A stretch of DNA of 64,000 nucleotides from Helochares maculicollis (lineage: Eukaryota; Arthropoda; Insecta; Coleoptera; Hydrophilidae): contig JAWQRO010000029.1 in the NCBI GenBank assembly GCA_033557835.1, forward strand, positions 1 through 64,000, written 5' to 3'. The notes below the pieces were generated by a model, which made no database searches, had not been told where the DNA came from, and saw nothing but the letters and a program-made list of their open reading frames with translations. Both the position numbers and the translations under genes were made by a program. Below are positions 13,133 to 25,600 of the stretch, piece after piece. The first letter of the stretch is position 1. The number at the start of each line of letters is the position of its first letter.

Positions 13133-13551
13133 GGATAGATTTGGATGAATCTTTGAAAGCTATAATTAGTTTAAGAGCATTAGAAAACGATTACACTACC
13201 AAAACTATTTTGCAGAAAAACAAGCTTACTAGTTCATACCAAAATCTATGTTTAATAGTAAAGTAAGGACAAATCAAGCATTAAATCAGAATTCCAAAAT
13301 CTCAATTATTTGGGAGTCGACTATGCTTCCGGTCTGTTCCATAGATCAGTTTTTAGATTGTTATATAGCGACTTTAGAGTGATAGTTAGGTGTAAAAAGT
13401 TGAACAGGACGAAATAAGATTTGCTTACTTGAAGATCTGGATTTGTAACTTAACTACAGGATCACACGTAAATAATAAATAGATTAATTCACATAACCGT
13501 AAACTTTAAAATTTCATATAATAGGGTGTTCAAACTATGACAAATATCCAG

Positions 13552-13875
13552 TAAGCTTTGCTTACTCGGGATTTGCTCGCTATGTTCGCTTATCCCTCGT
13601 AGAGTGGAGAAACGGTACAAAATCAACACGTAAAAGTTTAGACACGAGTTCTTTATTCCATCCATTTTCACTTAAGCGAGAGATGAGTTGGCGAAGCAAG
13701 AACTGAACAAACGAAGTGAAGGATATGCAAACGAAGCAAGTGATTAGCGAACAAAGCGTGGGATGAGCAAGTGAAGCGAGAGATGAGCGAATAAATCGCG
13801 GGATGAGCAAACGTAGTGAGGGACGAGCGACCAAAGCGAAGGATGACCGAGCGAATTTCGAGTAAACGAAGCTTA
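13552..13875 (+). mobile_element. Foldback-like element B with nine-unit 20-bp array
   Basis: The left arm starts TAAGCTTTGCTTACTCGGGA, then TTTGCTCGCTATGTTCGC and the CTCGTAGAGTGGAG block. The right arm is nine consecutive 20-bp units with starts at 13674, 13694, 13714 and so on to 13834, with no indels. Unit form is AAGCGAGRGATGAGCGAACG. The element ends TTTCGAGTAAACGAAGCTTA at 13875, the inverse of the left terminus. Total length is 324 bp. The open frames crossing it on the minus strand are by-products of the 20-bp periodicity. It is clearly the same family as element A and as the copies at 22200 and 41578. Confidence 0.72.
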
Positions 13876-16800
13876 AGCGGTTTTTCATTAATTTTTAAGT
13901 TTTACATGTAGTTTAAAGGCCTACAACCCATTTTACTATTGATAACCCTATTTAAAAAAAGTTTATATGAATTGCAAAATCAACGCTTAGTCGAAATAAA
14001 CAATACAAGTTCTTGAATATTCAATTATTTGTGTTAATTTTTAAGGCTTTGGATGCCCATACAAGAAGCGAAAACTCATACGAATTGAAAAATCTATGGT
14101 TAGTAGAAAAGTAGGAGTACAACAAGAATCTTGAATAGTTCAATACTGGTATGTGCTAGACTACTTTTAATAGTCTTCCTAATGATTTAGTCATCCAACA
14201 AGTATTGCTTAATAAGTTAAACTATTTAAGCATACATTTTGACTTACAAGAGTTACAATATCTGAGTAAAAGAAAAGTGATAGTTGACTGTAAATACACA
14301 ATTTGGTTATTAATCAAGTTGAAAATGATAGACTATTTGCAAGTAAGACTGTAAACATTAACTTTAAGCTTTTTCAGTTCACAACAGTTTACACTGATTG
14401 ACTTCTGATCCCAATCCTTTTACGTAGTGCTTATTTTAACCATGAAGTTAGATTGAAAGTTCTTTAAAAAACTTATGACTGCAAATTCGACAACTCATTT
14501 TGTATTGAGAGATATAAATAGATATAAATGTCAGATTTTAACAAATAAATTAAAGTTACTGATGCAGTTCTATATAAAATAGTTTCATTGCTAAAAGTAC
14601 CTTTATTTTTTATTATTTAATTTTAATTTATTCAATCGTTATATTAAGAAAACCATTTTTACTGAAGTTTAAAATGTTTGCGCCTGCGCCATTAGTTTTG
14701 TGTTCCGATTTATGTTGGGAAGACGATCATAAATGGAATTTTAAAAAGAATCTGTAGATAATATTATAAAGTATATTAAAAGAAAAATACATCAAAACAA
14801 ACTTAACTTGAAGGCTATTAATTTGTAATTAACAAATCGCAACTTATACAACGTTAGTCAAATCAAACAGAATATTACAATTGCTTTTCGTTGTATAAAG
14901 GACTTACATCAACATTGCTAAATTAATCAACGTCATAAACAGAGGGAAACATTGATAATGTTCCAGGTGTCGAAACTTTTTTGAAACGGAATTTACAAAT
15001 TTCTAAGATATATGATTATTATTGGACTTGACAGCCCCTCTCACTGTGGAGGGACTTTAATTATGTTAATTACAGATCACATCTCCTTTAAATTAAAAGC
15101 TCTAATGAATGAACATCCAGATATCCGAGCCATGATTATAGAAATACTATAAATTAATTTAGTCAGTCAGTGGGCCAGTATTTAAAAATGTAACCTCATC
15201 AAATGGGTGCAGATGTAACTGATACTAAGGAAATCGATCAAACTTTACGTCAACTTCGCACATCAGTTTAATCTTCAATACCAATTGTACTTTCAGCTGA
15301 AATTCTACTTCAAGCTGCACTCACACCTCCAGGTCACACCCACACACCCAGTTCATACCCGCACAAACAGAGCGAGTCTGGTTGAATCTTTCTCCATTGT
15401 AGGAAAAGGGTGAACGTATACGTTTCTCTTCCTAAGAGACAAACGGAGGCTGAGCATTTCGAAATATTATTATCGTTTTAATCCACAAGAGGATGTGTTA
15501 CAATTCAGTCGTTCCTTTGAGGAGCTCGCACACAGATAGAATTCGATCAAAGCGAGGCGCCCGGACGATGCCGCTTTACAGTCTCACAACGGTAGATAAT
15601 GCGAAACCAGCGCGGCTGTAAAAGACCAAACGCAAAAACGAGAATTTAATGTACAACGCTAAAGTGCTCCCTTGTAAAAAAAGTTAAGTTAAATACTGCA
15701 ACCTAAAGTTTTTCACTGCACACATCTGCACTATCAGTGTAGATTTTGGTTGCCTGCATCTCAGCCGAATATGCATGTGATGTGCATAAACAAATTTCAT
15801 TTACAGGTTTTTTCATTCAGTCTTATTTTCTAGTTTTCTAATTAGCAGTAAAATTACCTGCTGTTTTTATTTTAACGTCCCGAATATTCGCAAATAAATA
15901 AAAAGCTCATAAACATGAAGCAGCAATTTAGCACTCGCCGTTTTTCTAACGGTTTCATAATTTCAGCCGCAATTTATCCATTAAGTACGTTCATTAAAAA
16001 AGGAAATAAATGACAAGTCAGAACCACATGTTTCGGGGAATAACGTAATGAAGACTGAGCATCCATTACAACTAATGGCCTGGGCTTTTTTATATTCCAA
16101 ACTCCCACATGACGATACATTGAAGGAATCAGTGAAACAAATTGAAAAACGCTGAAGTTTAAAAATACGCCCCGCTTGACCGGTTGTATCAAAAACACAC
16201 CATTTTTTGATATGCTTGGCTTTGACGTTAATATAAAAATCAATTGGAGACTTCTTTATTAACATTTACATTTGTATTGCCCTTCAAAGCGAGTTTTCAA
16301 GATACTTGCGCATGAATACATTTTTTGACGGTGTGAAACCGGCGTTCCTTGTTGCATCATTGTAATTTGTGCACAAATTCGGGAACATATTTTGTGATAT
16401 ATTTATAGCACGAATCAATGTAAGCAACGATATTTAAGTCAAACACATAGTAAGAAAATAGAGCCGTTAAAGGAGCTGAGCAAGTTTCCAAAGCTTGAAA
16501 AGAAACCTATTTGTATGACACATTTAGATAGTTTCTGTAAATGTAATAACAATAACGACGGTGGAGAAAATAAACAGAGAATACAGTCGTAAGCAGTTGT
16601 CAGGCAAAGTAAACACAAAATAGTAAAAAGTAGGTTCTTATAAGTGCCACGAGAAATGGAAGAAAACTATTACAATTACTCGGTGCACATAAAAGTGCCA
16701 TTAAAAGTTGAGATTATCGTCATTTCAGGCATTTCTCCAGCTCATTGAATATTCAGCACGAAGGACGCTGAGGTAAAGTTTTATTTGATAGCCGACTTCA

Positions 16801-18190
16801 ATTGCAACTGATGTGAACTACTTCACCCTCTATTCAGGGGTACGTACGTACCGAGTTCACAGGTCAGTTGTGACCAAGTGGTTCGAAAAACAAAGGTAGA
16901 CTTAATAACGATTTTGCATGGGAAGAAGCGTCTCCGGATTTCACGGATTGGAATTTTAACAACATTCTTTGAGGAGAGTAAACTCGAGAGTAGTTTCCCT
17001 GGAAAACTTTTATATGGTAATTTCTTGCATGCTGAATTGATTTCTATATGGGTTCACGTTCAATACGGGTTCTCGCTTTCCGAAATAATTTGCGCGAAAC
17101 AATAAAAATACTCTGCAGCTACTTCACCATAAAAATGCAAATACATCGTTCACACCGTTAACCTGAACGCTTCTTATAATCGTGTTTTTAGTTCATCTTT
17201 CTAGTGTCAAATGAGGTAAAAGCATAGAATAATGCGGTAAGATGTGGAAAGCTACACAAAAAAACCGACTATAAAATGGGATAAAATACTATAAACAGCA
17301 GGATTAAAACGGACATTTTCTATTAAAAATGTAAAATAGTGGTACATTGGGAAATGCATACATAATGTTCCCCCTTTTATTCCTGTATTCAACTCTGGAT
17401 ACGTTGTTTGGACTGGGCGGGCTCCAGCCTCAAAAAAGAAAACCATCAGACTTAAATGTGCTTTCCCGCTACTGTTTCAGTGCGGTGCTGTCTGCCTTTG
17501 CTGTGCTGTTGCTTTATTCAATTGCATACCCGTTTACGCCAAGTGGAGGCCTTTTTCCGCAGCCATATAAAACACCGACGAAAAACTGGCCTGCTTATTC
17601 TACGAAAGTGAAATTTATGATATCATTGCGTTTTTAACATGTCGCTTTTATCTACGCTTGATGTAGTAGCGTCTGTGCATAATTGATGAAGAGATGGTTT
17701 GCATTAACTTAACTGAAAATGAATTCCATGGCGGTTGCGGGTGGATTTTACGCTGAAAATAGATACAAAAGAAAGGCGTTGCCTCTCTATTTATTAAATG
17801 CTCCTTTGTGGCATTCCGTCATTTCAACGCGTTATTATTTATTCATATTTTGTGGGGTCAAAATGGTCAAATACTTTTCATTATACATAAAACTTAAAAG
17901 AATATTTTATGGATTCCGAAACTAGTTTGAAGCAGAAAGCTTAACATAACATCATAAGTTTATAAAAATGAAATTATTTATTTTAAGTATGCATTCGCCT
18001 GTTTGGGATTACAAAATAATATGTAATATGTGCTGTATATTTCGTTTCGTAGGGCCATGAAGAGCACAATTAAAACCGAAAGTGGTACTTAACATGCAAA
18101 TTTTCAAAACATGGTTCAGGTCTTGGGCTCAGTTGAATGTGTTATAATACCGTTTACACACAGTAGGGAAATTGGCAGTTATCTTGTTTT
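13876..18190. other. Unassigned AT-rich DNA
   Basis: Up to about 14.2 kb there is sequence shared with the stretch between the foldback-like elements: AAAATCTATGKTTARTAG occurs near 13240 and again near 14090. Beyond that I see no gene or repeat. Around 15290-15600 composition is less AT-rich, with CACCC and CACACC words that could mark a regulatory segment. Frames at 15974-16265 minus and 17347-17637 plus match nothing known. Confidence 0.4.
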
Positions 18191-18191
18191 G

Positions 18192-18225
18192 ATAATCTAT
18201 AGTGTGTTAGCACACTATAGATTAT
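18192..18225. repeat. Perfect 15-bp inverted repeat with 4-nt loop
   Basis: ATAATCTATAGTGTG at 18192-18206 is followed by TTAG and then its exact reverse complement at 18211-18225. No mismatch is present. It could be a palindrome hotspot, a relic of a hairpin-ended element, or a small hairpin RNA stem. The stem is too short for a typical microRNA precursor. Confidence 0.85.
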
Positions 18226-18410
18226 TGCAATATATTTTTGTGAGTCTTATGCGACATAAAAAATTAAAGCCAACAGTCATACTTTATAAGTTTATCTTAT
18301 ATAAACGGTTCGCTTCTAAGGCTTTAATGGCTGTATGTAAATCTCCATGAATGTTTCCATTTTTTATACAGTTCATATGGTAGTAAATTCAGAACACATC
18401 AAGTATCCAC

Positions 18411-18948
18411 TAAGCTTCGCTTACACTAGATTCACAAAACCTCGTTTACTCATCCTTCGCAAATTTTGGAAACGTTGAAACAGGTCAAAACTCAATATAA
18501 GAACCTAATAATAATCTATGTCCCGCCCTTTCCTGTTTTGCTACTTTCTGAATAAGAAAATTTTTGGACCTTAGCCTTTTGTGAAACTGAACTTATCATC
18601 GTAGCATAAAGCTTAGCAATTGCAGCCTATCTCTTATCTTGTTTAGTCGGGATTCATTATTAAGTTACAATCAAGTTCAATATGTTTTGTTGTTGGGTTA
18701 TGAAAGGAAATAAAGCACACAGTGGTACTTCAAATGCACTTCTTATGTATTCACTCATTCTCACATAGCAGGAAATTCAGTCTAGTCCTCGGAAGAATTT
18801 AAAAATTATATAATCACCTTCTCACGTTTCATAACATTTTGAAATTACATTTTCGGTTGTTCTTTAATCTAAATGAATACATTCAAAAGTGCAGCTTAAT
18901 ACAATGCGTTAGTAAATGCAAATCTATATTGTGAGTGAGCGAAGCTCT
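18411..18948 (+). repeat. Possible foldback-family copy, decayed
   Basis: The left end TAAGCTTCGCTTACACTAGA and the CTCGTTTACTCATCCTTCGC block match the family left arm. A possible inverted partner, GTGAGTGAGCGAAGCTC, lies near 18931-18948. The interior has no array and no open frame. The left arm is a good match, but pairing with this right end is tentative. Confidence 0.4.
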
Positions 18949-19690
18949 GAGACTATCGGCGTAAAGTTAAACACAGAAAATGCTGTGAAAGTTAATTATT
19001 TACGCTCAATTTAAAACTGAATTATAAAGATACATAATATTTGCATTTTAGCCAGTCAATACAAGCATACTAATATCAAAATTGGTACATGCATATCTTG
19101 AAAACAAAGTTCAGTTCTAGTGATTTGATGGCTATAAATTCCAAGATTTTCACTTAAATTGAAGTTCAGAAGACTTCAAGAGTCCAAGATGTTTTGCCTA
19201 CTCGGAAGTCATTCAAGACTCAAAAATTAGAACCTGACATCATTTTACGCTTTTATTACAATATTATATTGTACAGTACTGTTAAGATTTCCATGGTATT
19301 TTGGTTAATAGAAATTCCATTAATTTTTCTTTTATATTTATTAACAAAACTTGACAAGATATTTATTTATGTGTATTTGTGTGCAGGTTTTTACTAAATT
19401 ACTGCAGTGATGAGCAATAGCATTCACTCGATCCGACACATGAACTGTATGTCCGGGTTCTTTTTGTATGGAAATCTAGCCTCACTCTCTCTGCTTTTTG
19501 CACCTTCCGCTCATGGCTGCAAATCTTGCATGTCAATCGAAAGTTTCTCAGGAACGGGCTGCAGATGGTCATAATATCACGTGAAAAAACACTATTTTCA
19601 AAACACCTCAAATCAAGTTTGTTAACCACTCATATCATATAGGATACATTGACTATTGCTTGCCGTGGGCAAGCTCATACTACATGGGCT
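18949..19690. other. Unassigned AT-rich DNA
   Basis: No gene or repeat recognised. Short frames on both strands (19194-19397 plus, 19399-19629 minus) have no family resemblance. Confidence 0.45.
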
Positions 19691-19743
19691 GAAATGTCTT
19701 GGACTAACAATTAAAGAGCGTTTTTTTAAATGAGAATATGGCT

Positions 19744-20300
19744 TTATTCTTCGGCAAAATCTCCATCTATACATATGCATTTATTGCAACGGTCTTCAAA
19801 ATAGGCGTGTGTTTCCACCTTAATCTTCTTATTTGAGTGAAATCTTTTTCTAGCGAGCTGGCGAATACGGTGGGTGAAGGACTAGTTCATTGCGCAATTA
19901 TTTCAATTTATCGGTCGTACCACAAGTTGAATGAGCCTTAGCGTTGCCTTGGTGAAAGAGCCATTTTTTCTTCGTCAAATAAGAGCACTTGAATCCCAAA
20001 CAAAACTAGCTAAAACCTTGTCGACTGACTGTTGTGTTTACGAGCACTTTGGATAATTTTCACCGGGCAACTCCCATTCATCGGATTGCCTTTTAGACGT
20101 GGGTGTGCAGTGATGTGTCAATGTTTCATCCATTGTGACAAATCAGCGCAGAAACTGACTCTTATTGTGGTTGATCAGTCCCAGATTGTCGTTTCAAAGT
20201 CGAACTCGTTTGTCTTTTTGATCATTTTAAAAAAATGCAGCACCCATCGCAAGTAAGTTCGAAAACTCACTTCATTTCATTTTACGGTCACCCAACACAA
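19744..20300 (-). pseudogene. Mariner (DD34D) transposase relic
   Basis: The minus strand carries pieces of a mariner catalytic domain in order, separated by frameshifts and deletions. FVTMDET with the first Asp at 20122-20139 is followed by HHCTPTSKRQSDEWELPG. Next come STQQSVDKVLASFVWDS, then FHQGNAKAHS at 19929-19957, where the second catalytic Asp has become Gly, then HPPYSP at about 19861-19880. The third Asp region is deleted. The C-terminal AYFEDRCNKCICIDGDFAEE runs to a stop at 19744-19746. A fuller family member would have about 340-350 residues; far fewer remain. The motif style (TQQS.KV, AYFE) resembles the cecropia-like group, inferred from memory of family patterns only. The plus-strand frame at 20032-20256 is its antisense shadow. 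Inactive. Confidence 0.85.
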
Positions 20301-22199
20301 TTTCAGTTTTCGCAATGTTTTCTTGCGTTACCTGTTGTCTCTTTTAGCCTTCCTGAACGAGATGAATCATTTGTCCTATTACAGTTACGACTTAATACAG
20401 CAAACCAGTACTAAACCGGTGAACATTCGGAGATAGATTTGCCGTATAGGTAGGATCAATTTAATTCCAATAACTTGAGATGAATATTGTATGAAAGATC
20501 ATAAAACTTTGATAGTATCCTAAGTAAGGTTAGCGCTCTAACACAAGGATAGCGATATTTTGTTGGCGTCGTGATCTCTCTGTCAGGCTAAAGACTTTTC
20601 AGATCCTACAGTATGATGTAGGGGATAGAATCTCAACCAGGAAAAAAGGAAAATCTGCAATCTGCATGACCAGCACTTGCTACAATTCTGTTAGCGTGCA
20701 TCTTATCGGGACGTAGCAGAAGGGTAAAATCTGTGCTCGCCAACCTGCAGTGAGTTAGCGTGGTAACTTAAATCGCAAAATTCATGTGAAAAAAAAATGT
20801 TCAGGTTTCATACCAATAAGTCCACTTTGGAAGTAGTAAGACCTAAGATACCAAAAGATGACATCTGTGCAACAACGCACACAAAATAGAGAAAAAGAAA
20901 AATTAAGAGGCTATATACTGTAATATGTATCGAAAGAGTTGCAGGATGTGATGGAAACGATGGTGATGAAATATATTTCATTCTAAGTAGATTTTTACTA
21001 TGAAACTTTTTTAATTCCTGATATTGTTACACTAAGGTTCTTCATCATGAATTATTCGTATCATAAGTCACAGACAATTCAGCGAAAGGTGTCCCTTGTA
21101 GCCATATCTATACTTAGTTTTTTATTTATGTAGTATCGGATCTAATTGTAATTAGCACTTGAAGAATGTCACACCGCCGTTCGAAGAAATACAGATGTCC
21201 ACGAAAATAAGCCTACGCAGCATGGAGTAGTTTTAAGAGCTGCCAAAAAATGAGCGCCCCATACGTAAAGAATTGCGCTTCTCAAAAAGAGAGAAACATG
21301 TGCAATCCAAACGTGTGGCCGAACCGGTCGGTTTCTGTCCTTCTTTGTTCGGCCTAGGTATAAGAAGTAATTCAACTCTGCCGAAGGGGAAGTCGATGTC
21401 GGATCCACAATACATATCATGCTGTCGGTCTCAATTGTATAGACTTTAAAACACAGTAATTAACGAGAGTATATTATTCATAGTAAATGACAACTGTAAT
21501 TATACATACATTAAATAATTATCAGTAGCAGAAGTGTTATTGATTCATAAGAAAACCTCTGCATTTTGGGGCTAAGTCCGGAATCCAGACAAACACTCTT
21601 TATTTATTTTATATACTCATTTATTTACAAGTTAGTTGCCTTGTCCACTAAATTGTTACTCATGTCCATACTTTTTAGTAAATACGCGGCGTGCGACTTT
21701 GGTTGGTTTTACAAAAATATTGTATTCAGAAGATGATTAAGGTTTCGTGTACAGGTTTTTATTCAACGTTAAAAAACAGCCCAAACCGACTCATCAGTAG
21801 TATCCTACAAGAGCCCAGGGTCTTCTAGATATTCGACAATTAATAAAAAGAAAGGCATGTTTGGCATGCTGTGACAACGAGACGATGAGCGATTTTATTT
21901 GTTTCACTAGCGATGTATCTAGTGAATTTTGAACAATTTTGTAAAATTTATTGATTTGTTTATATCTTATAATTCTGTACTTACAGGCCTTCTGAATACA
22001 ATTGATTTATGGTAAAACTAGAGATTTCTATCCTTGTTTATATAGGTATTATACAAAACACTCGCGTAAAGTTGTTTTCTCTTAATTTTTTATTAATTTA
22101 TTTACCTCTGTTAACGTACCAAACACAAACATTCGAGTATTGGAACATTTGTAGGCCCTTAAATTATTGGTAAATCCTAAAAGTCTAGTTATTACTGCA
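20301..22199. other. Unassigned DNA
   Basis: No supported feature. The stretch directly upstream of the mariner fragment (to about 20420) may hold its degraded N-terminus, but no clear motif could be read. About 20530-20780 and 21170-21420 are less AT-rich than their surroundings, with no recognisable product. The two minus-strand frames at 21169-21420 match no family I know. Confidence 0.4.
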
Positions 22200-22561
22200 T
22201 AAGCTTCGCTTACTCGTGATTTGCTCGATAGAGATGCGATGAAAAAATAGAAGAAAAATATAGCTTTAAAATTAAAAAACCGTGAACTTTATTCTTCCAA
22301 ATGCAGCTTAATGGATGTTCGTTATACACTTTCTACTAAATGAAAATTTTGAAATCTGCAGGACTTATCTTAAGAGATGAATTATGATTCCAGTACAAGC
22401 ACTGAAAGTAAATAGTTATTGTATCATAAAGTAAGCGTTGTCACAAAGAGAAACATTTAAAAACTTGGTTATTACGAATTTTTGAGTGTTTAAGGGTGTG
22501 CATTTCCCAATGCGTTGAAATCATGTGAGAGATTAGCAAGTGAATCCGAAGTAAGCGAAGC
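22200..22561 (+). mobile_element. Foldback-like element, simple copy
   Basis: Left end TAAGCTTCGCTTACTCGTGA with TTTGCTCGATAGAG; right end GATTAGCAAGTGAATCCGAA followed by GTAAGCGAAGC at 22561. The termini are inverted versions of each other and match elements A and B. The length is 362 bp. Only about one 20-bp unit is left in the right arm, so this copy lacks the expanded array. No coding capacity. Confidence 0.65.
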
Positions 22562-25500
22562 AACATCGTTGATGACAAAAATTTTTAAAGCCTAAAGGTA
22601 CATTATTTTGTAAGCTTTTCTATATTTTATGAAAACATAGTTATGAGTGATTATATTAATAAGAATTAAAATGGGGGAATTTTGAAACATACAAAATTTA
22701 ACCCTAAACTCACAATTTTAATTAAATTGCTCCCAGAGTAAAATGTCTATAAATTTCATTTTTGGGCCCTTGTATAATGTACCTAAGCATGCAAGTAAAT
22801 TAATTACTTCGAAAGTAAATTTGCCTCTACTTTATTTAGAAGAATTTCTTGCGAATTTAATAAAAATTAATCCGGGGGTATTTCAATTTATGACCCAGGG
22901 TGCACCGGGTCGTAACGTTAAGCAGGCGATCCTTCCATATTTTTTATTTAAATTTAGGTCCCCCGCACCCAGACCTAATTAACCATGATTAAAAAGAAAT
23001 TAGGATCGTTTGAAGTAATTCCCGTGCGCCCATCTTTTATTACTTCCAATCCGAGCCAAGTTTAATCACCTCGTCTAAAGTGAAGTGAAGGAGACAAAGG
23101 TTGTGAGAACAACAAGGAATAGTGTCGACCGAAGGCTTCATATAAGTCGCGCCCCGAGCAGGCTCGAGTCCTTTCTAAACACATCAGCTCAGCCCCGTGC
23201 TATATTTACTCTCTCAACTTGTCTTCGGCTCGTCTCAGGCTACTAGCTCTGCCCATTTCATGCTTAATGAAACACACCTGTGTTTGAATTTCCTATATGA
23301 ACATCACCCTCTCTCTTTAAATTTAAGCAGTGTGGCACCTTCTGTCGTTCTTAATAAATAAATTTAAATTCGAAGAAAATTGAGCCGGCAGCTGTAATTT
23401 GCAAGTGAAGGCGAAGAGCGTCGTTGTTGAGTAGCGGAATCGGGTTGATTTATTGACATGTAATGAATAACGAAGGGAAAGTTGTTAGAGTGCGCCTTAG
23501 ACGAAGGAAAAAAGGCGAAAAAGCAAACTGTTTAACGTAATCAGGAAGGGAGGTTATATGGTAAATTGTTGATGTGCACTCGATTGCGTGAAGCCAGTCC
23601 TGACAGATATCCTGCCGCAGAAAATATGCTTCCTTTTTAAGTGAAAATAAAATCTATGGTGTGTTCCGGAACAGGGTGATGGATTGATTGATTTTTTTGA
23701 GATTTACCATGCGGATGGTTACTTTTTTAGGCATCAATCATGATTATGTGCGTTTCGCTTCGAATAAAATTTTATTGCACACTGATGTGTCAATATTGCC
23801 CTCAGATAATCTCTGGATAAGTCCGGGGATATGAATGAAATTACTTGCCTGGTAGAGAAATTCAGGACTAACACAAAGAAGCTAGGGATGAATATGGGTG
23901 GTAAGATGGTGGGCTGAAGGACTAGCAGCTGCAGTAGTGTTTCTAGCGGCAAAAGTTAACGACTGGGTAGGGGAGAACGGAGAAGAGAAACGGTAGCAGA
24001 AATGACCGAGCACAAAGATTGTGGAAAAAAAAAGAGAACCGGTTGAAAAGAATGAAAATTTGTGACGGCTTTTCACGTTATTTTTTCGTCGCGAAATAAA
24101 TATCTTTTGTCGCCGAGGACTGGCATAATTCCTTTCTGAGCAAAGAAAAATGCGGGAGTATCTAGTTGGGCTTACAGAACTAGTTAAAATTTAAATAGGA
24201 AAAATTTACATCAGCGATATGAAAAGCAATCGAAGCGTTACAAAGAAAAATAAAAATTTCCCTTGCAAATTTACAGAACGGGGAGTGTGACGAATGCGAA
24301 ACGACTCTAAACATTGTAAATCAATCAAATGCAATTTCATTGTATTCAGCGGCGGTGGTATTCAAGGGAACCAAACTACTGTCACGTTAATCAATAAAGT
24401 CAGTTGACTTGAGTTATTGTCAAAGGAATGAAGAACAACAAAGAAGCACTCCTCGCTAGTTTCCTGTATTACAAAAACTACGCTAGTGAAGTTAGATCGC
24501 GCATTCTCAATCTAAAACTCACACATAATATAAACATACTGGAAGCACTAATGACACTTTAATGTATTCTTTTGTGGTTGCGTTTAATTATATAGATTCA
24601 GGAATTACTTTAATAAGATTTTTGCGGAAACGTTCAGCCCGCTATCCATTCAAAACCTTCATACAAAATGAATAGATTTGTTAGTCTGCATAAAAAGATA
24701 GAAATCTAAATATATCCTAAAAGAAGAATTTTTATAAATTAGCACCGTATGTTTTAGTTCGATTTTCTCGAAGAGGGCGTCTAAAAGTAAGAGGGGATAT
24801 CTGGGATGAAAAACTATATTAGCTCTCTCCATCGCAATTGCCGGCGCTGGTATCAAAGTAACATGTAAATTTTAACGCTCTCCTTTTAAAAGCGTCTTTA
24901 GAGGAAATGGGAGTATCGTAGGGGTACTTTTCAAACAGAAAAATGTTTCACATCCGACATAACTTTTAAAAGGCCCTTTGATTTGTCCAAGTCTTCGAGT
25001 CCTTTTTCTGTCAGAAGAGTCTTTCGTGCGGGTTTCAAGCGAGGGGCTTACACATTGGGAACTTTTTAATTTGCCTCTTGCTCTTTTCTTTTGGGGTTTC
25101 ACTGAATCTAAAGAGAAAGTCTGCTGGAAGCTTATCGTCTTTCCGAACATCTGGCAATATTTTTTAGACTGCATAGGCGCGCCGCAATGCCAAGCCGGAG
25201 CGCCACATCAAATATCTGAACTCAATCCATCGGCTGATTGAGTATGTCGGCTTGGCAGCTTGTATGCCCGGATCAAGTTGCCTGTGTAGGGTGAGGCGCA
25301 TTAATATCTATTTCATGTATCGATCAGGTTAATGCATATTTCCTTTCACTGCGTTTTTTCCAATATTGCGGCTTTGGAAAGGCTAATTTTGGGGGGCGGC
25401 TGAGGTCGGTTGCTGAGTTATTTGCATCGGGCAACATAGGGAGTTTCCAATTCGGTTTCAAACTACTCTCGAATGTAAAAGAGGCTTTTCATGTAAGTTG

Positions 25501-25600
25501 TAAAGTTTGGCGAGTAAATCCTACATTAAATTGCCTGCTCGTGGCTTACTTTTCGAATTCTGCTGCAATTACTTCCATACTGAAATGATTCCGAGGTAAT
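22562..25600. other. Noncoding stretch with GC-richer islands at 22.87-23.47 kb
   Basis: No gene was recognised. About 22870-23470 is less AT-rich than the flanks and contains GGGTGCACCGGGTC near 22900, CCCCCGCACCC near 22960, CGCGCCCCGAGCAGGCTCGAG near 23147 and an E-box type CACCTGTG near 23275. Another such patch covers about 24950-25250. Open frames here (22743-22982, 24872-25174, 24978-25241) overlap on opposite strands and lack known domains. These islands are candidates for regulatory sequence on composition alone. Confidence 0.3.

Noticed and set aside
13489..13888. Two minus-strand open frames of 60 and 102 codons
   Set aside because: They arise from the 20-bp tandem units and neighbouring DNA and read as repetitive peptides without a domain.
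17347..17637. 96-codon plus-strand frame with hydrophobic segments
   Set aside because: Hydrophobic runs are expected from T-rich DNA, and there are no neighbouring exons or known motif.
20530..20780. Less AT-rich stretch with coding-like text in two frames
   Set aside because: Readable pieces on both strands matched nothing I could name, so no call was made.
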